Shown: positions 1-5,836 of the stretch, in pieces
Numbering within the stretch: position 1 is the first letter of the stretch
How the letters are laid out: every line of letters starts with the position of its first letter
Assembly: GCA_002344525.1 (NCBI GenBank)
Contig: DDTJ01000107.1
Span: 1 to 8,356 of the forward strand
Direction of reading: 5' to 3'
Origin: Akkermansiaceae bacterium UBA2367
GTDB lineage: Bacteria; Verrucomicrobiota; Verrucomicrobiia; Verrucomicrobiales; DEV007
Length of the DNA stretch: 8,356 nucleotides
The notes under the pieces: generated by a model
Told to the model about the DNA's origin: nothing
The model's database searches: none
Seen by the model: the letters and a program-made list of their open reading frames with translations, nothing else
Position numbers and translations under genes: made by a program

Positions 1-1
1 G

Positions 2-376
2 TCCAAAAATCCGTTGCATCTCAGGATTCTTCAGTCCGTGTCTTATGAACGAAGCCGGAAGAATCGGAGGAAGGCAATCGAGGTCCACGGTAATGCGTGT
101 GTCGTCTGTGGCTTTAGCTTTGATTCGTTTTATGGCGCTGATCACGTACGGGGCTTTATCGAGGTTCATCACACCAAGTCAGTGACTGAGATGGATGGAG
201 CCATCCTTGATGTCGAGATCGATCTGATGCCGGTTTGCTCGAATTGCCACAGCATGCTGCACGCTCGGAGGGGTAAGATCATGGCGATCAACGAACTAAA
301 GATGCTCGTCGAACAAGTGGACGGAGCCAACGCGCTACCGCGCGCGGCATGCCCCCTTGACGTTCACCAAAAATGA
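2..376 (+). CDS. HNH endonuclease, C-terminal part (5' end cut by window)
   Basis: A zinc-finger type HNH nuclease domain of the McrA-like kind, which cuts DNA with a beta-beta-alpha-metal fold. Numbering from a TTG at 14, the motifs in order are: a CxxC pair (C29, C32) in CVVCGF; YG at 40-41; an EVHH core at 50-53 carrying the catalytic histidines; and a second zinc pair with the last HNH histidines in CSNCHSMLH (75-83). The reading frame stays open to the first base of the window. Related proteins carry sequence ahead of the YERSRKNR stretch, so the true start is probably outside and the TTG is only a fallback. The last ~17 residues (from about 104) are a low-conservation tail after the domain. 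The stop overlaps the next start as ATGA, which suggests translational coupling. The third codon position is less GC-rich than in the genes after 984, which hints at transfer. The family call is firm. The role (restriction, defence or mobile-element nuclease) cannot be told without the N-terminus. Confidence 0.85.
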   Translation, partial: SKNPLHLRILQSVSYERSRKNRRKAIEVHGNACVVCGFSFDSFYGADHVRGFIEVHHTKSVTEMDGAILDVEIDLMPVCSNCHSMLHARRGKIMAINELKMLVEQVDGANALPRAACPLDVHQK

Positions 377-687
377 GAGCCACATGGATCACTAGCGTGG
401 CGGCGGGCGTGGTTTTTGGCTCCGTCATGCATTTCACGGAACGACTCGGCGAGGAAGCGCGCGTGGCGATTTTTATACCGATCTTTTTTGCCGTGTTCAT
501 CGTCGGAGTCATCGGCGTCGCTCAGATTAGAGACATACGCGCGGAGAGAAAAAGAAGGGGGCTTGGAATTTTCGACATCATGGTCGATCCGGATGATTTC
601 TCCTGCATCTATCTCCCTAGATTCGGACGTATGCTTGTCTGGTTTATCTCGACCGTCGTGACGGCTGTATCTTTTAGAGCATTTTAA
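373..687 (+). CDS. small multi-pass membrane protein, unknown family
   Basis: A 104-residue protein that I do not recognise. Hydrophobic stretches at about 4-20, 32-51 and 87-101 suggest two or three membrane spans. Between them is a basic segment rich in R, K and E (about 52-63) and then an acidic DIMVDPDDF stretch (68-76), likely a cytoplasmic loop. Its ATG shares bases with the TGA of the HNH gene (ATGA), so it is probably translated with it, and the two may be functionally paired. A plausible protein composition and this coupling argue that it is real. The final codons (FRAF-stop) lie inside the left terminal repeat of the element at 674-866, so the native C-terminus may have been replaced when that element arrived. 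It could be a membrane partner, an inhibitor or an unrelated passenger; the sequence does not say which. Confidence 0.6.
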   Translation: MRATWITSVAAGVVFGSVMHFTERLGEEARVAIFIPIFFAVFIVGVIGVAQIRDIRAERKRRGLGIFDIMVDPDDFSCIYLPRFGRMLVWFISTVVTAVSFRAF

Positions 688-866
688 ATAAAGGGATAGC
701 CACTCGTCCCGGCGCGGAGGCAAGCGGAAGGGAGGAGCGCGGGCACTCTTGCCCGCAACGGCAGAGGCAGCGGGCGGATAGGCTCCGGGTGCGGACAGGA
801 GTGTCCGCGCTCCCTTCTCGCAGCCGTCCGATCGGATCGGCTACGAGATAAATGAAAATGCTCTAA
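674..866. repeat. 193-bp element bounded by 12-bp perfect inverted repeats
   Basis: TTAGAGCATTTT at 674-685 is matched exactly by its reverse complement at 855-866. Between them lies GC-rich non-coding sequence holding a second, nested inverted repeat (727-756 against 791-817). The outer ends are AT-rich and the interior GC-rich, as in miniature inverted-repeat elements. No open frame of note lies inside and I see no clear target-site duplication at the edges. The left terminal repeat overlaps the 3' end of the small membrane protein gene. Confidence 0.6.
727..817. repeat. nested inverted repeat made of two small hairpins
   Basis: The arm at 735-756 pairs with 791-812 over 22 positions with three mismatches. 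It extends outward to 727 and 817 if a 3-nt bulge (733-735) is allowed. Each arm is itself a hairpin with a perfect 7-bp stem and a 4-nt loop: GCGGGCA (739-745) with TGCCCGC (750-756), and GCGGACA (791-797) with TGTCCGC (802-808). The fifth stem pair is G:C in the first and A:T in the second. This compensated change suggests the stems are maintained as structure. Positions 757-790 are the unpaired centre. Confidence 0.65.
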
Positions 867-910
867 GCGGAATGGTAGGGACGCCTGGCTCAGGCGTCCC
901 TACCGCGCTT
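865..910. repeat. long palindrome, REP-like or bidirectional terminator
   Basis: GGTAGGGACGCCTG (874-887) and its exact reverse complement (891-904) enclose the 3-nt loop GCT. After a small asymmetric internal loop, a further 5-bp match follows (AAGCG at 865-869 with CGCTT at 906-910). The hairpin abuts the right end of the 193-bp element. It lies about 75 bp beyond the stop of the minus-strand RDD gene, so it could terminate that operon, but no run of T follows on either strand. A dispersed palindromic repeat is the alternative. Confidence 0.65.
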
Positions 911-983
911 CGCGCCTAGATCGGATGCCATGCGTCTGATGGTCGATTCAAGCGCTGTCCAGCGGCGGTCCTTGCCCGGCCCC

Positions 984-1784
984 TCACACCGAAGCCCGGT
1001 GGAACAGGGTTGCGGCGACGTTGCGCACGTATTGCTCGTCGGAGAGCCCGATGGTGATCTCGTCGGGAAACTCGGCGCGTTCGCGGAAATAGGCGGCGAG
1101 CTGCCCGAACAGTTCCAGCCTGGCGCCGGGATCGAGTTCGTTGCGCCGCGTCACCGCGTCGAGGACGAGACGCGCCTCCTCCGGCGTCGTCCGTTGGCGC
1201 AGCCTCGCCTCCAGATGCGGCATCGCGGCGAAGGAGTTCCGTTCGGCGCGGACGAATTCCTCCAGGGACGGAGGGGCCGTCTCTGTCTCGCGGATGACCA
1301 GCGTGCCCGCCGCGATGTCACCGAGCCGCTGGCAGCGCTTCGTGAGCAGGCAGGATATCCCGCCGAGGAGGTAGAACATCGAGGGCAACATGTCGAGGAG
1401 GCGGAAGAGATTGCGGATCACGACCTGCTTCAGCCCGAGGGAGAGACCGCGCTCGTCGATGACGCGCAGCCTCATCATCCGCTTCCCCACCGTCCGCCCC
1501 GACCAGAGCCATTCGGTCGCCATCCCGTATCCGGTCGCCACGAGGAACTGCATCACGACCATCGCCCCCGAGCCGAAGTCGCCCACGACCCGCCCCAGCG
1601 TCGGGATGGAGGAGGTCATGACGCTCAAGGCCCACATCACCTGGCTGAGGAAGATGGTCAGGGCGACGATGACGGCGGTGTCGATGGCCAAGGCGAGGCA
1701 TCGGCTGAACGGGCTCGCGATCGGGATTTCGAAGGCGACCCCCTCCGGCGTGCGGATGTTCAAGGATGTCGTTTTTCCCAGCAT
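984..1784 (-). CDS. RDD family integral membrane protein
   Basis: A 266-residue protein of the RDD family (small membrane proteins, some implicated in ion transport). The conserved Arg and Asp appear as R28 and D35 in the first span (about 24-48, SRCLALAIDTAVI). A second hydrophobic stretch covers about 72-90 and a third 121-148. Between them is the family's G-R-T-x-G-K-R segment (GRTVGKRMMRLRVID, 96-110). The closing signature is RLGDIAAGTLVI (153-164). After the domain comes a charged, probably cytoplasmic tail of about 95 residues (172-266) that I cannot assign. The ATG at 1784 overlaps the upstream gene's stop as TGATG, which fixes the start and implies coupled translation. RDD and SpoIIM-like genes are commonly adjacent in bacteria, often beside MoxR/DUF58 genes, which are not seen here. 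The biochemical function is unknown. Confidence 0.9.
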   Translation of the reverse strand: MLGKTTSLNIRTPEGVAFEIPIASPFSRCLALAIDTAVIVALTIFLSQVMWALSVMTSSIPTLGRVVGDFGSGAMVVMQFLVATGYGMATEWLWSGRTVGKRMMRLRVIDERGLSLGLKQVVIRNLFRLLDMLPSMFYLLGGISCLLTKRCQRLGDIAAGTLVIRETETAPPSLEEFVRAERNSFAAMPHLEARLRQRTTPEEARLVLDAVTRRNELDPGARLELFGQLAAYFRERAEFPDEITIGLSDEQYVRNVAATLFHRASV

Positions 1785-2797
1785 CAGTCCAGATCGGTGG
1801 ATGCGGGACGGGGCTTCCGCCCGCAGAGCGAGAGGAAGAGCGCCAGCGCCGCCAGTTGCACCGCGCCGAAGCCGATCTTCCACGGGTAGAAGAGCGGGTC
1901 GTGGTATTGCGAGAGGAAGGACTCCACGATCCCCGCCCACACGAGGAGCAGCGCCGCCCCGCCGATGAGGGTGAGGAGGTCGCCGCGGACGCGGGCGAAG
2001 CGCTGCCGCAGCCGCAGGTTCGTGCCCCAGCCGAACATGGTCCGCGCGATGACCAGCCCGGCCTGCCCTCCGATGAAGATGGCGGGCAGCTCGAAGGAGC
2101 CGTGCGGCAGCAGCCAAGCGGCGAGGAAGGTGCCCTGTCCGTCGACGAGGTAGTCGTAGATGACGACCCCGATGAGGGTGCCGTTGTAGAAGAGGAGGAT
2201 GAGGGTGAAGACGCCCCAGAGGAAGCCGGTCACCATCGTCAGGATGGTCACCTTGGTGTTGTGGGTCATGAGCTGGGCGGAGAAGGCGTGCCGACCCTGG
2301 AAGGCGTCGAAGTCCTGCTTCTCCTCGCGCTCCACGCGTTTCGAGGGCTTTTCGTTGAGATGGGAGAATTGCGGGGGGATGAAGTCGGTCTTCGACTCGT
2401 AGTTCAGCTTCAGCGCCGCCGCCCCGAAGGCCGCGCCGATCCAGAAGGTGCCGCAGGAGAGGGCGAAGGCGATCCAGTGACGCCGGAAGGTCGCGGGGAA
2501 GGCGCGCGTCAGCCACTGCCAGGGCCGGAAGGGGACCCGCTCGCCGCAATCCTCGTGCAGGCGGCTGTAGGCGCGGGCCACGAGCCCCTCGAGAAAGCGC
2601 GTCGTTTCCGCCTCGCCCGCGAAGGTCTTCAGTTTGACGAGGTCCGAGGAGACGCGCTGGTAGAGGTAGTAGAAACGCTGCGCCTCCTCCAAGGGCGGAC
2701 GGCGGTCGGGCTGGTTGTCCTGGAGACGGAGCAGGCCCGCCAGTTCGTCCCAGAAAAGGCGCTCGCGAGCGATGAATTTCTCCACGTCGAGGATCAC
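1784..2797 (-). CDS. SpoIIM-like (stage II sporulation protein M family) membrane protein
   Basis: A 337-residue protein of the SpoIIM/DUF95 family. An N-terminal soluble region with helical, charged sequence (1-100, beginning ILDVEKFIARERLFWDEL) precedes hydrophobic stretches at about 108-130, 183-212, 222-252, 275-296 and 308-326. The best family signature is LLPHGSFELPAIFIGGQAGL (229-248). The name comes from a Bacillus sporulation protein, but homologues are widespread in non-sporulating bacteria, so sporulation is not implied. I chose the GTG at 2797 because the family usually begins at this (M/V)ILDxEKFIA stretch. An in-frame TTG at 2833 would add 12 residues with no convincing ribosome binding site. 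The stop overlaps the RDD start by one base, so the two form one operon. The partner and substrate are unknown. Confidence 0.87.
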   Translation of the reverse strand: MILDVEKFIARERLFWDELAGLLRLQDNQPDRRPPLEEAQRFYYLYQRVSSDLVKLKTFAGEAETTRFLEGLVARAYSRLHEDCGERVPFRPWQWLTRAFPATFRRHWIAFALSCGTFWIGAAFGAAALKLNYESKTDFIPPQFSHLNEKPSKRVEREEKQDFDAFQGRHAFSAQLMTHNTKVTILTMVTGFLWGVFTLILLFYNGTLIGVVIYDYLVDGQGTFLAAWLLPHGSFELPAIFIGGQAGLVIARTMFGWGTNLRLRQRFARVRGDLLTLIGGAALLLVWAGIVESFLSQYHDPLFYPWKIGFGAVQLAALALFLSLCGRKPRPASTDLD

Positions 2798-2895
2798 GCC
2801 CGTGAGTATGGGGGAGGGGGCAGCCGGAAGCAAGGGCGGAGTGGCGTGAGGGGTGTTTCGCCGGGAAGCGTTGGATTGATTGGAAGAAGATTCCG

Positions 2896-2923
2896 TAAAT
2901 TCTCATCCTGGAGAATTTTTCAA
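2896..2923. promoter_or_regulatory. dyad and candidate promoter in the divergent intergenic region
   Basis: AAATTCTC (2897-2904) and GAGAATTT (2911-2918) form an 8-bp perfect dyad around the 6-nt centre ATCCTG. It lies between the diverging SpoIIM-like and small-ORF genes. On the minus strand, TTGAAA (2923-2918), a 16-nt spacer and AATTTA (2901-2896) resemble a sigma-70 promoter with the dyad across the spacer, as an operator would be. On the plus strand the stem is followed by T residues (2916-2920), so a weak terminator-like hairpin is also possible. This is pattern reading only. Confidence 0.3.
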
Positions 2924-2945
2924 AAACGAGACTCGATTTCTGGAC

Positions 2946-3188
2946 ATGGCGTCGATTTCTGCTCTCATCGCTTTTGTGAGCACCTTGGGATCGACCTCGC
3001 GGGAGCGTGCCCTCAGCCGCCTGATTTTCTACTCGCTTGTCCTTTCGAGCCTGTGGACGATGAATCGTCTCGTGCCCGATTCTGCGGAGGCCGAGGCGGC
3101 GAAATGGGAAGCCCTCGGTGTGGCCCGGCCCTACATCGGCGTTCCGGTCGAGGAGGTGGAGCGCATCCTGTTCCGAGCGAGCCGCTGA
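2946..3188 (+). CDS. small hypothetical protein upstream of the ceramidase-like gene
   Basis: An 80-residue protein that I do not recognise, starting at the ATG at 2946. An in-frame TTG at 2880 would add 22 residues. Codons end predominantly in G or C, as in the neighbouring real genes, and the stop overlaps the next ATG as TGATG. Both support genuine translation. The sequence has a mildly hydrophobic start (1-16), a short basic stretch (RERALSR), a hydrophobic segment (about 26-38), then a charged, probably helical C-terminal half (44-80) with PYIGVPVEEVERILFRASR at the end. There is no clear signal peptidase site. One hydrophobic segment could make it a small membrane-anchored protein. Coupling suggests co-expression with the ceramidase-like enzyme. 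The weak point is the lack of a recognisable ribosome binding site, so it could be a leader whose main role is to position ribosomes for the next gene. Confidence 0.55.
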   Translation: MASISALIAFVSTLGSTSRERALSRLIFYSLVLSSLWTMNRLVPDSAEAEAAKWEALGVARPYIGVPVEEVERILFRASR

Positions 3189-4561
3189 TGAAACGCTCCG
3201 TTTTCACCGCCCTCGTCGCCTCCTTTCTCGCGCTTGGGTTGGCGTCTTCGCAAGACAGCGGCGGGACCGGCTTGCGGGTCGGGGTCTTCTCGGTGGATGC
3301 GACGCCGCCGGTGGGCAGCCCGCTGGCCTACGACCCCATGGAGGGCGTGGACACGCCGCTGAGCTGCCGGGGCATCGTCCTTGCCGGGGCCGGAAAGCCC
3401 ATCGTGCTCTGCGCCATCGACTGGATCGGTATCGGCAACGCCGGGCAGACGGTCTTCAAGGAGGCCATCGCCGCCGCTACAGGCACCGAGCCGGACCGCG
3501 TCGTCGTCCATACCCTGCACCAGCACGACGCGCCGCGTTGCGATTTCTCCGCCGAGGAGCTCATCGCGGTCGAGGGCATCGGTGGGGGCGGGTTCCATCC
3601 CGAGCACGCCCGCTCCGTGGCCGCTGCGGCGGCGGAGGCGGCGGTCGGGGCGCTCGCGCGGGCGCGACCGGTCACGCGGGTCGGGACGGGGCAGGCCGTG
3701 GTGGACCGGGTCGCCTCGAACCGCCGTCCCCTCGGTCCCGACGGCAAGGTGATCGCGGTCCGTCCCACCGCCACCCGCGATCCCGAGATACGAGCCCTTC
3801 CCATCGGCACGGTCGATCCCGTGCTGAGGCTGGTGAGCTTCCACGACGACGACGAGACGATCGCCGTGCTGACTTGGTTCGCCACCCATCCGCAGAGCTA
3901 CTACCGCACCAAGCTGGCCGGAGTCGATTTCCCCGGCATGGCCCGCGACGCCCGCGAGGCGGAGACCGGAGTGCCCCACCTGCACTTCAACGGGGCCGGA
4001 GGCAACGTCGGCGCGGGGAAATGGAACGACGGCGCGCCGGAGAACCGCCAAGTCCTGGCCGACCGGGTCGCCGCCGCCATGCGCGAGGCTTGGGAGAAGA
4101 TCGAGACGCGCCCCTTGAGCGCCGGGGAGGTGGCTTGGCGTGTCGAGGAGGTGCGGCTGCCTGTCGCCGAGCATCTCGACGAGGCCGCGTTGGAGGCGAC
4201 CCTCGCCAACCGCGTCTCACCTCCCATGGATCGCTTCCGGGCGGCGACCCGCCTCGTCTGGCTGCGGCGCTGCCGCGCGGGTGACCCGATCCTGGTCGGC
4301 TGCCTGCGGCTCGGCGATGTCCGCGTTCTTCATCTGCCGGGCGAGCTTTTCGTCGAATACCAGTTGGCCGCTCAGGCGCTGCGTCCCGACCTCTTCGTCG
4401 CCATGGCCGCCTACGGCGACTACGCGCCGGGCTACATCGGCACCGAGATCGCCTATGGTCAGGGCGGCTACGAGACGAGCGACCGCGCCTCCAGCGTGGC
4501 TCCCGGTGTGGAGCGGGTGCTGATGGGGGCGATCGCACGTTTGTTGGATGCGGTACCTTAA
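3188..4561 (+). CDS. secreted neutral/alkaline ceramidase-like protein (divergent)
   Basis: A 457-residue protein resembling the N-terminal catalytic domain of neutral/alkaline non-lysosomal ceramidases, metal amidohydrolases that cleave ceramide. A signal peptide is apparent (basic MKR, hydrophobic core to about 19, then SSQD). Conserved landmarks are FSVDATPPVGSPL (34-45); HTLHQHDAP (108-116), with H111/H113 near the first zinc ligand; FATHPQSYY with H234 as the second; PGELFVEYQ with E386; and YGDYAPGYIGTEIAYGQGGYE (409-429), whose tyrosines match the Glu/Tyr ligand region of the Pseudomonas enzyme. The segment that carries the catalytic serine in that enzyme (GNxSPN) reads GGNVGAGKWN here (271-280), with Gly at the expected Ser. 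It also lacks the C-terminal domain of full ceramidases. Ceramide hydrolysis is therefore uncertain; the fold and metal site are likely kept. The ATG at 3188 overlaps the preceding TGA. The upstream reading frame stays open but is antisense to the SpoIIM-like gene. Confidence 0.8.
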   Translation: MKRSVFTALVASFLALGLASSQDSGGTGLRVGVFSVDATPPVGSPLAYDPMEGVDTPLSCRGIVLAGAGKPIVLCAIDWIGIGNAGQTVFKEAIAAATGTEPDRVVVHTLHQHDAPRCDFSAEELIAVEGIGGGGFHPEHARSVAAAAAEAAVGALARARPVTRVGTGQAVVDRVASNRRPLGPDGKVIAVRPTATRDPEIRALPIGTVDPVLRLVSFHDDDETIAVLTWFATHPQSYYRTKLAGVDFPGMARDAREAETGVPHLHFNGAGGNVGAGKWNDGAPENRQVLADRVAAAMREAWEKIETRPLSAGEVAWRVEEVRLPVAEHLDEAALEATLANRVSPPMDRFRAATRLVWLRRCRAGDPILVGCLRLGDVRVLHLPGELFVEYQLAAQALRPDLFVAMAAYGDYAPGYIGTEIAYGQGGYETSDRASSVAPGVERVLMGAIARLLDAVP

Positions 4562-4641
4562 AAACGCTTTGCCCCTCTCGAGTCGATGTTTGGGTTGGCG
4601 GGCGGACTGCGGTGAAATTGAAAAGCGTCGTCGGGGGAGGC

Positions 4642-4697
4642 CCACGGAATTTCACGGAAAGGGATTCGGCAGGGAAAGATTCCGTGAAATTCCGTGG
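4642..4697. repeat. 18-bp perfect inverted repeat in the convergent spacer
   Basis: CCACGGAATTTCACGGAA (4642-4659) is matched exactly by TTCCGTGAAATTCCGTGG (4680-4697), with 20 nt between. Each arm contains the heptamer CACGGAA (or its complement) twice, 10 bp apart, so the structure is built from a ~10-bp unit. It sits between the convergent ceramidase-like and ChaA stops, where it could act as a bidirectional terminator, but no T tract follows either arm. A dispersed intergenic repeat is the other reading. Confidence 0.75.
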
Positions 4698-4736
4698 ACA
4701 GCTCCCTCAAGCGCTACCGGAATGGGACCGGGTGGA

Positions 4737-5813
4737 TCAAGGAAAGAAAGCGAGGAACAGATAGGCGGCGAAGAGGACCAGATGCACAGCCCCCTGCATC
4801 ATGTAGGTGCGCCCCGTGCCGAGCGTGATGCTGCTCACGAGAAAGGTCACGGCGAGCAGGGCCATTTCCTTGGCAGGCAGCCCTAGCTCCAAGGGAAGCT
4901 TGAGAAGGATCGCGGCCAGCACCACGACCGGGATCGTCAGGCCGATGCAGGCGAGGGCCGAGCCGATGGCGAGATTCATGCTGGTTTGGAGACGGTCGGC
5001 GCGGGCGGCGCGGATGGCGGCCCAAGTCTCCGGCATCAGGACCATCGCCGCGATGACGATCCCGACCACCGCGCGGGGCGCGTTGGCCGCCCCGACAGCC
5101 CATTCGATGCTGGGGGAGAGCATTTTCGCCAAGCCGACGACGGCGACCAGCGAGAGCAGGAGAAACCCGAAGCTCGCCCACGCCGTTTTCTTGCTTGGCG
5201 GCTCGGCGTGGGCCTCCGGGTCGGAAGCGTTGGTCGCGGGAATGAAATAGTCGCGGTGCCGCACCGTTTGGACGAAGGTGAACACTGCCCAGAGCGCCGC
5301 CGCGCTCGCCGCCACGAAGACGAGCTGATGTCCGCTGTAGGTGCCGCCGGGGGTGCTCGTGGTGAAGGCCGGCAGAACGAGGGCGAGGGAGGCCATCACG
5401 ATCAAGGCCGCGAGTCCGGCGCCGGAACCCTCGACCCGGAAGGTCTGCTCGTGGTGCGCGAGGCCGCCCAGCAGGAGGCACAAGCCGACGCCGCCGGTGC
5501 AGATGATCATCACGGCCGCGTAGATGGCGTCCCGCGCGAGGGTGGCCGTCTCCGGCCCGCCCGAGACCATCATGGAGAGAATGAGGGCCGCCTCGATGGC
5601 GGTGACGGCCAAGGCGAGGATCAGCGTGCCGAAGGGTTCGCCGACGCGGTGCGCGACCACTTCGGCATGGTAGACCGCCGCGAAGACCGCCGCGCCCAGC
5701 ACGAGACCGCAGAGCAGGGCCATCCATGGGCCGACCCCGGTCGCGAGGACGAGCAGGAGCAGGCCGATGGCCAGAAAGGGGACGAGGTTGGTCCAGCGGA
5801 GGCGGTGCGTCAT
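4737..5813 (-). CDS. chaA: Ca2+/H+ (Na+/H+) antiporter, ChaA type
   Basis: A 358-residue inner-membrane antiporter of the CaCA superfamily, close in length to E. coli ChaA (366). It exports Ca2+ or Na+ in exchange for protons. About eleven hydrophobic segments are visible. The first alpha-repeat is GEPFGTLILALAVTAIEAAL (58-77), with the ion-binding glutamate E74, followed by ARDAIYAAVMI (93-103). The second repeat begins MPETWAAIRAARADRLQTSM (260-279) with E262 and continues into a helix to about 300. A hydrophilic central loop (about 192-212, acidic then KK) separates the halves, as in the family. I chose the ATG at 5813. An in-frame TTG at 5840 overlaps the preceding stop (TTGA) and would add nine residues. 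It follows the DUF1080 gene by 23 bp on the same strand, so they are probably co-transcribed although no functional link is evident. Substrate preference cannot be read from sequence. Confidence 0.87.
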   Translation of the reverse strand: MTHRLRWTNLVPFLAIGLLLLVLATGVGPWMALLCGLVLGAAVFAAVYHAEVVAHRVGEPFGTLILALAVTAIEAALILSMMVSGGPETATLARDAIYAAVMIICTGGVGLCLLLGGLAHHEQTFRVEGSGAGLAALIVMASLALVLPAFTTSTPGGTYSGHQLVFVAASAAALWAVFTFVQTVRHRDYFIPATNASDPEAHAEPPSKKTAWASFGFLLLSLVAVVGLAKMLSPSIEWAVGAANAPRAVVGIVIAAMVLMPETWAAIRAARADRLQTSMNLAIGSALACIGLTIPVVVLAAILLKLPLELGLPAKEMALLAVTFLVSSITLGTGRTYMMQGAVHLVLFAAYLFLAFFP

Positions 5814-5836
5814 GCGTTGGTGCGGTGCCGACGGGA

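Noticed and set aside
364..723. 119-residue minus-strand open frame opposite the small membrane protein
   Set aside because: The plus-strand frame has ATGA coupling to the HNH gene and a membrane-protein pattern. The minus frame is hydrophilic low-complexity sequence and runs into the repeat.
930..1889. 319-residue plus-strand open frame opposite the RDD gene
   Set aside because: Antisense shadow, with composition dominated by R, G, E, D and H and no recognisable domain.
1785..2906. Minus-strand open frame continuing upstream of the RDD start, giving an apparent 640-residue protein
   Set aside because: It overlaps the SpoIIM-like gene in another frame and its translation there is Arg/Pro/Gly-rich noise. 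The TGATG overlap at 1782-1786 gives the proper RDD start.
1766..3187. A very long plus-strand open frame joined in frame to the ceramidase-like gene, giving an apparent 931-residue protein
   Set aside because: The first two thirds is antisense to the SpoIIM-like gene, with E/G/R/P-rich low-complexity translation typical of high-GC shadow frames. The signal peptide at the ATG at 3188 marks the real start.
4564..4628. ACGCTTT (4564-4570) and AAAGCGT (4622-4628) as an intrinsic terminator for the ceramidase-like gene
   Set aside because: A seven-base stem with a loop of about 50 nt and no T tract is not convincing.
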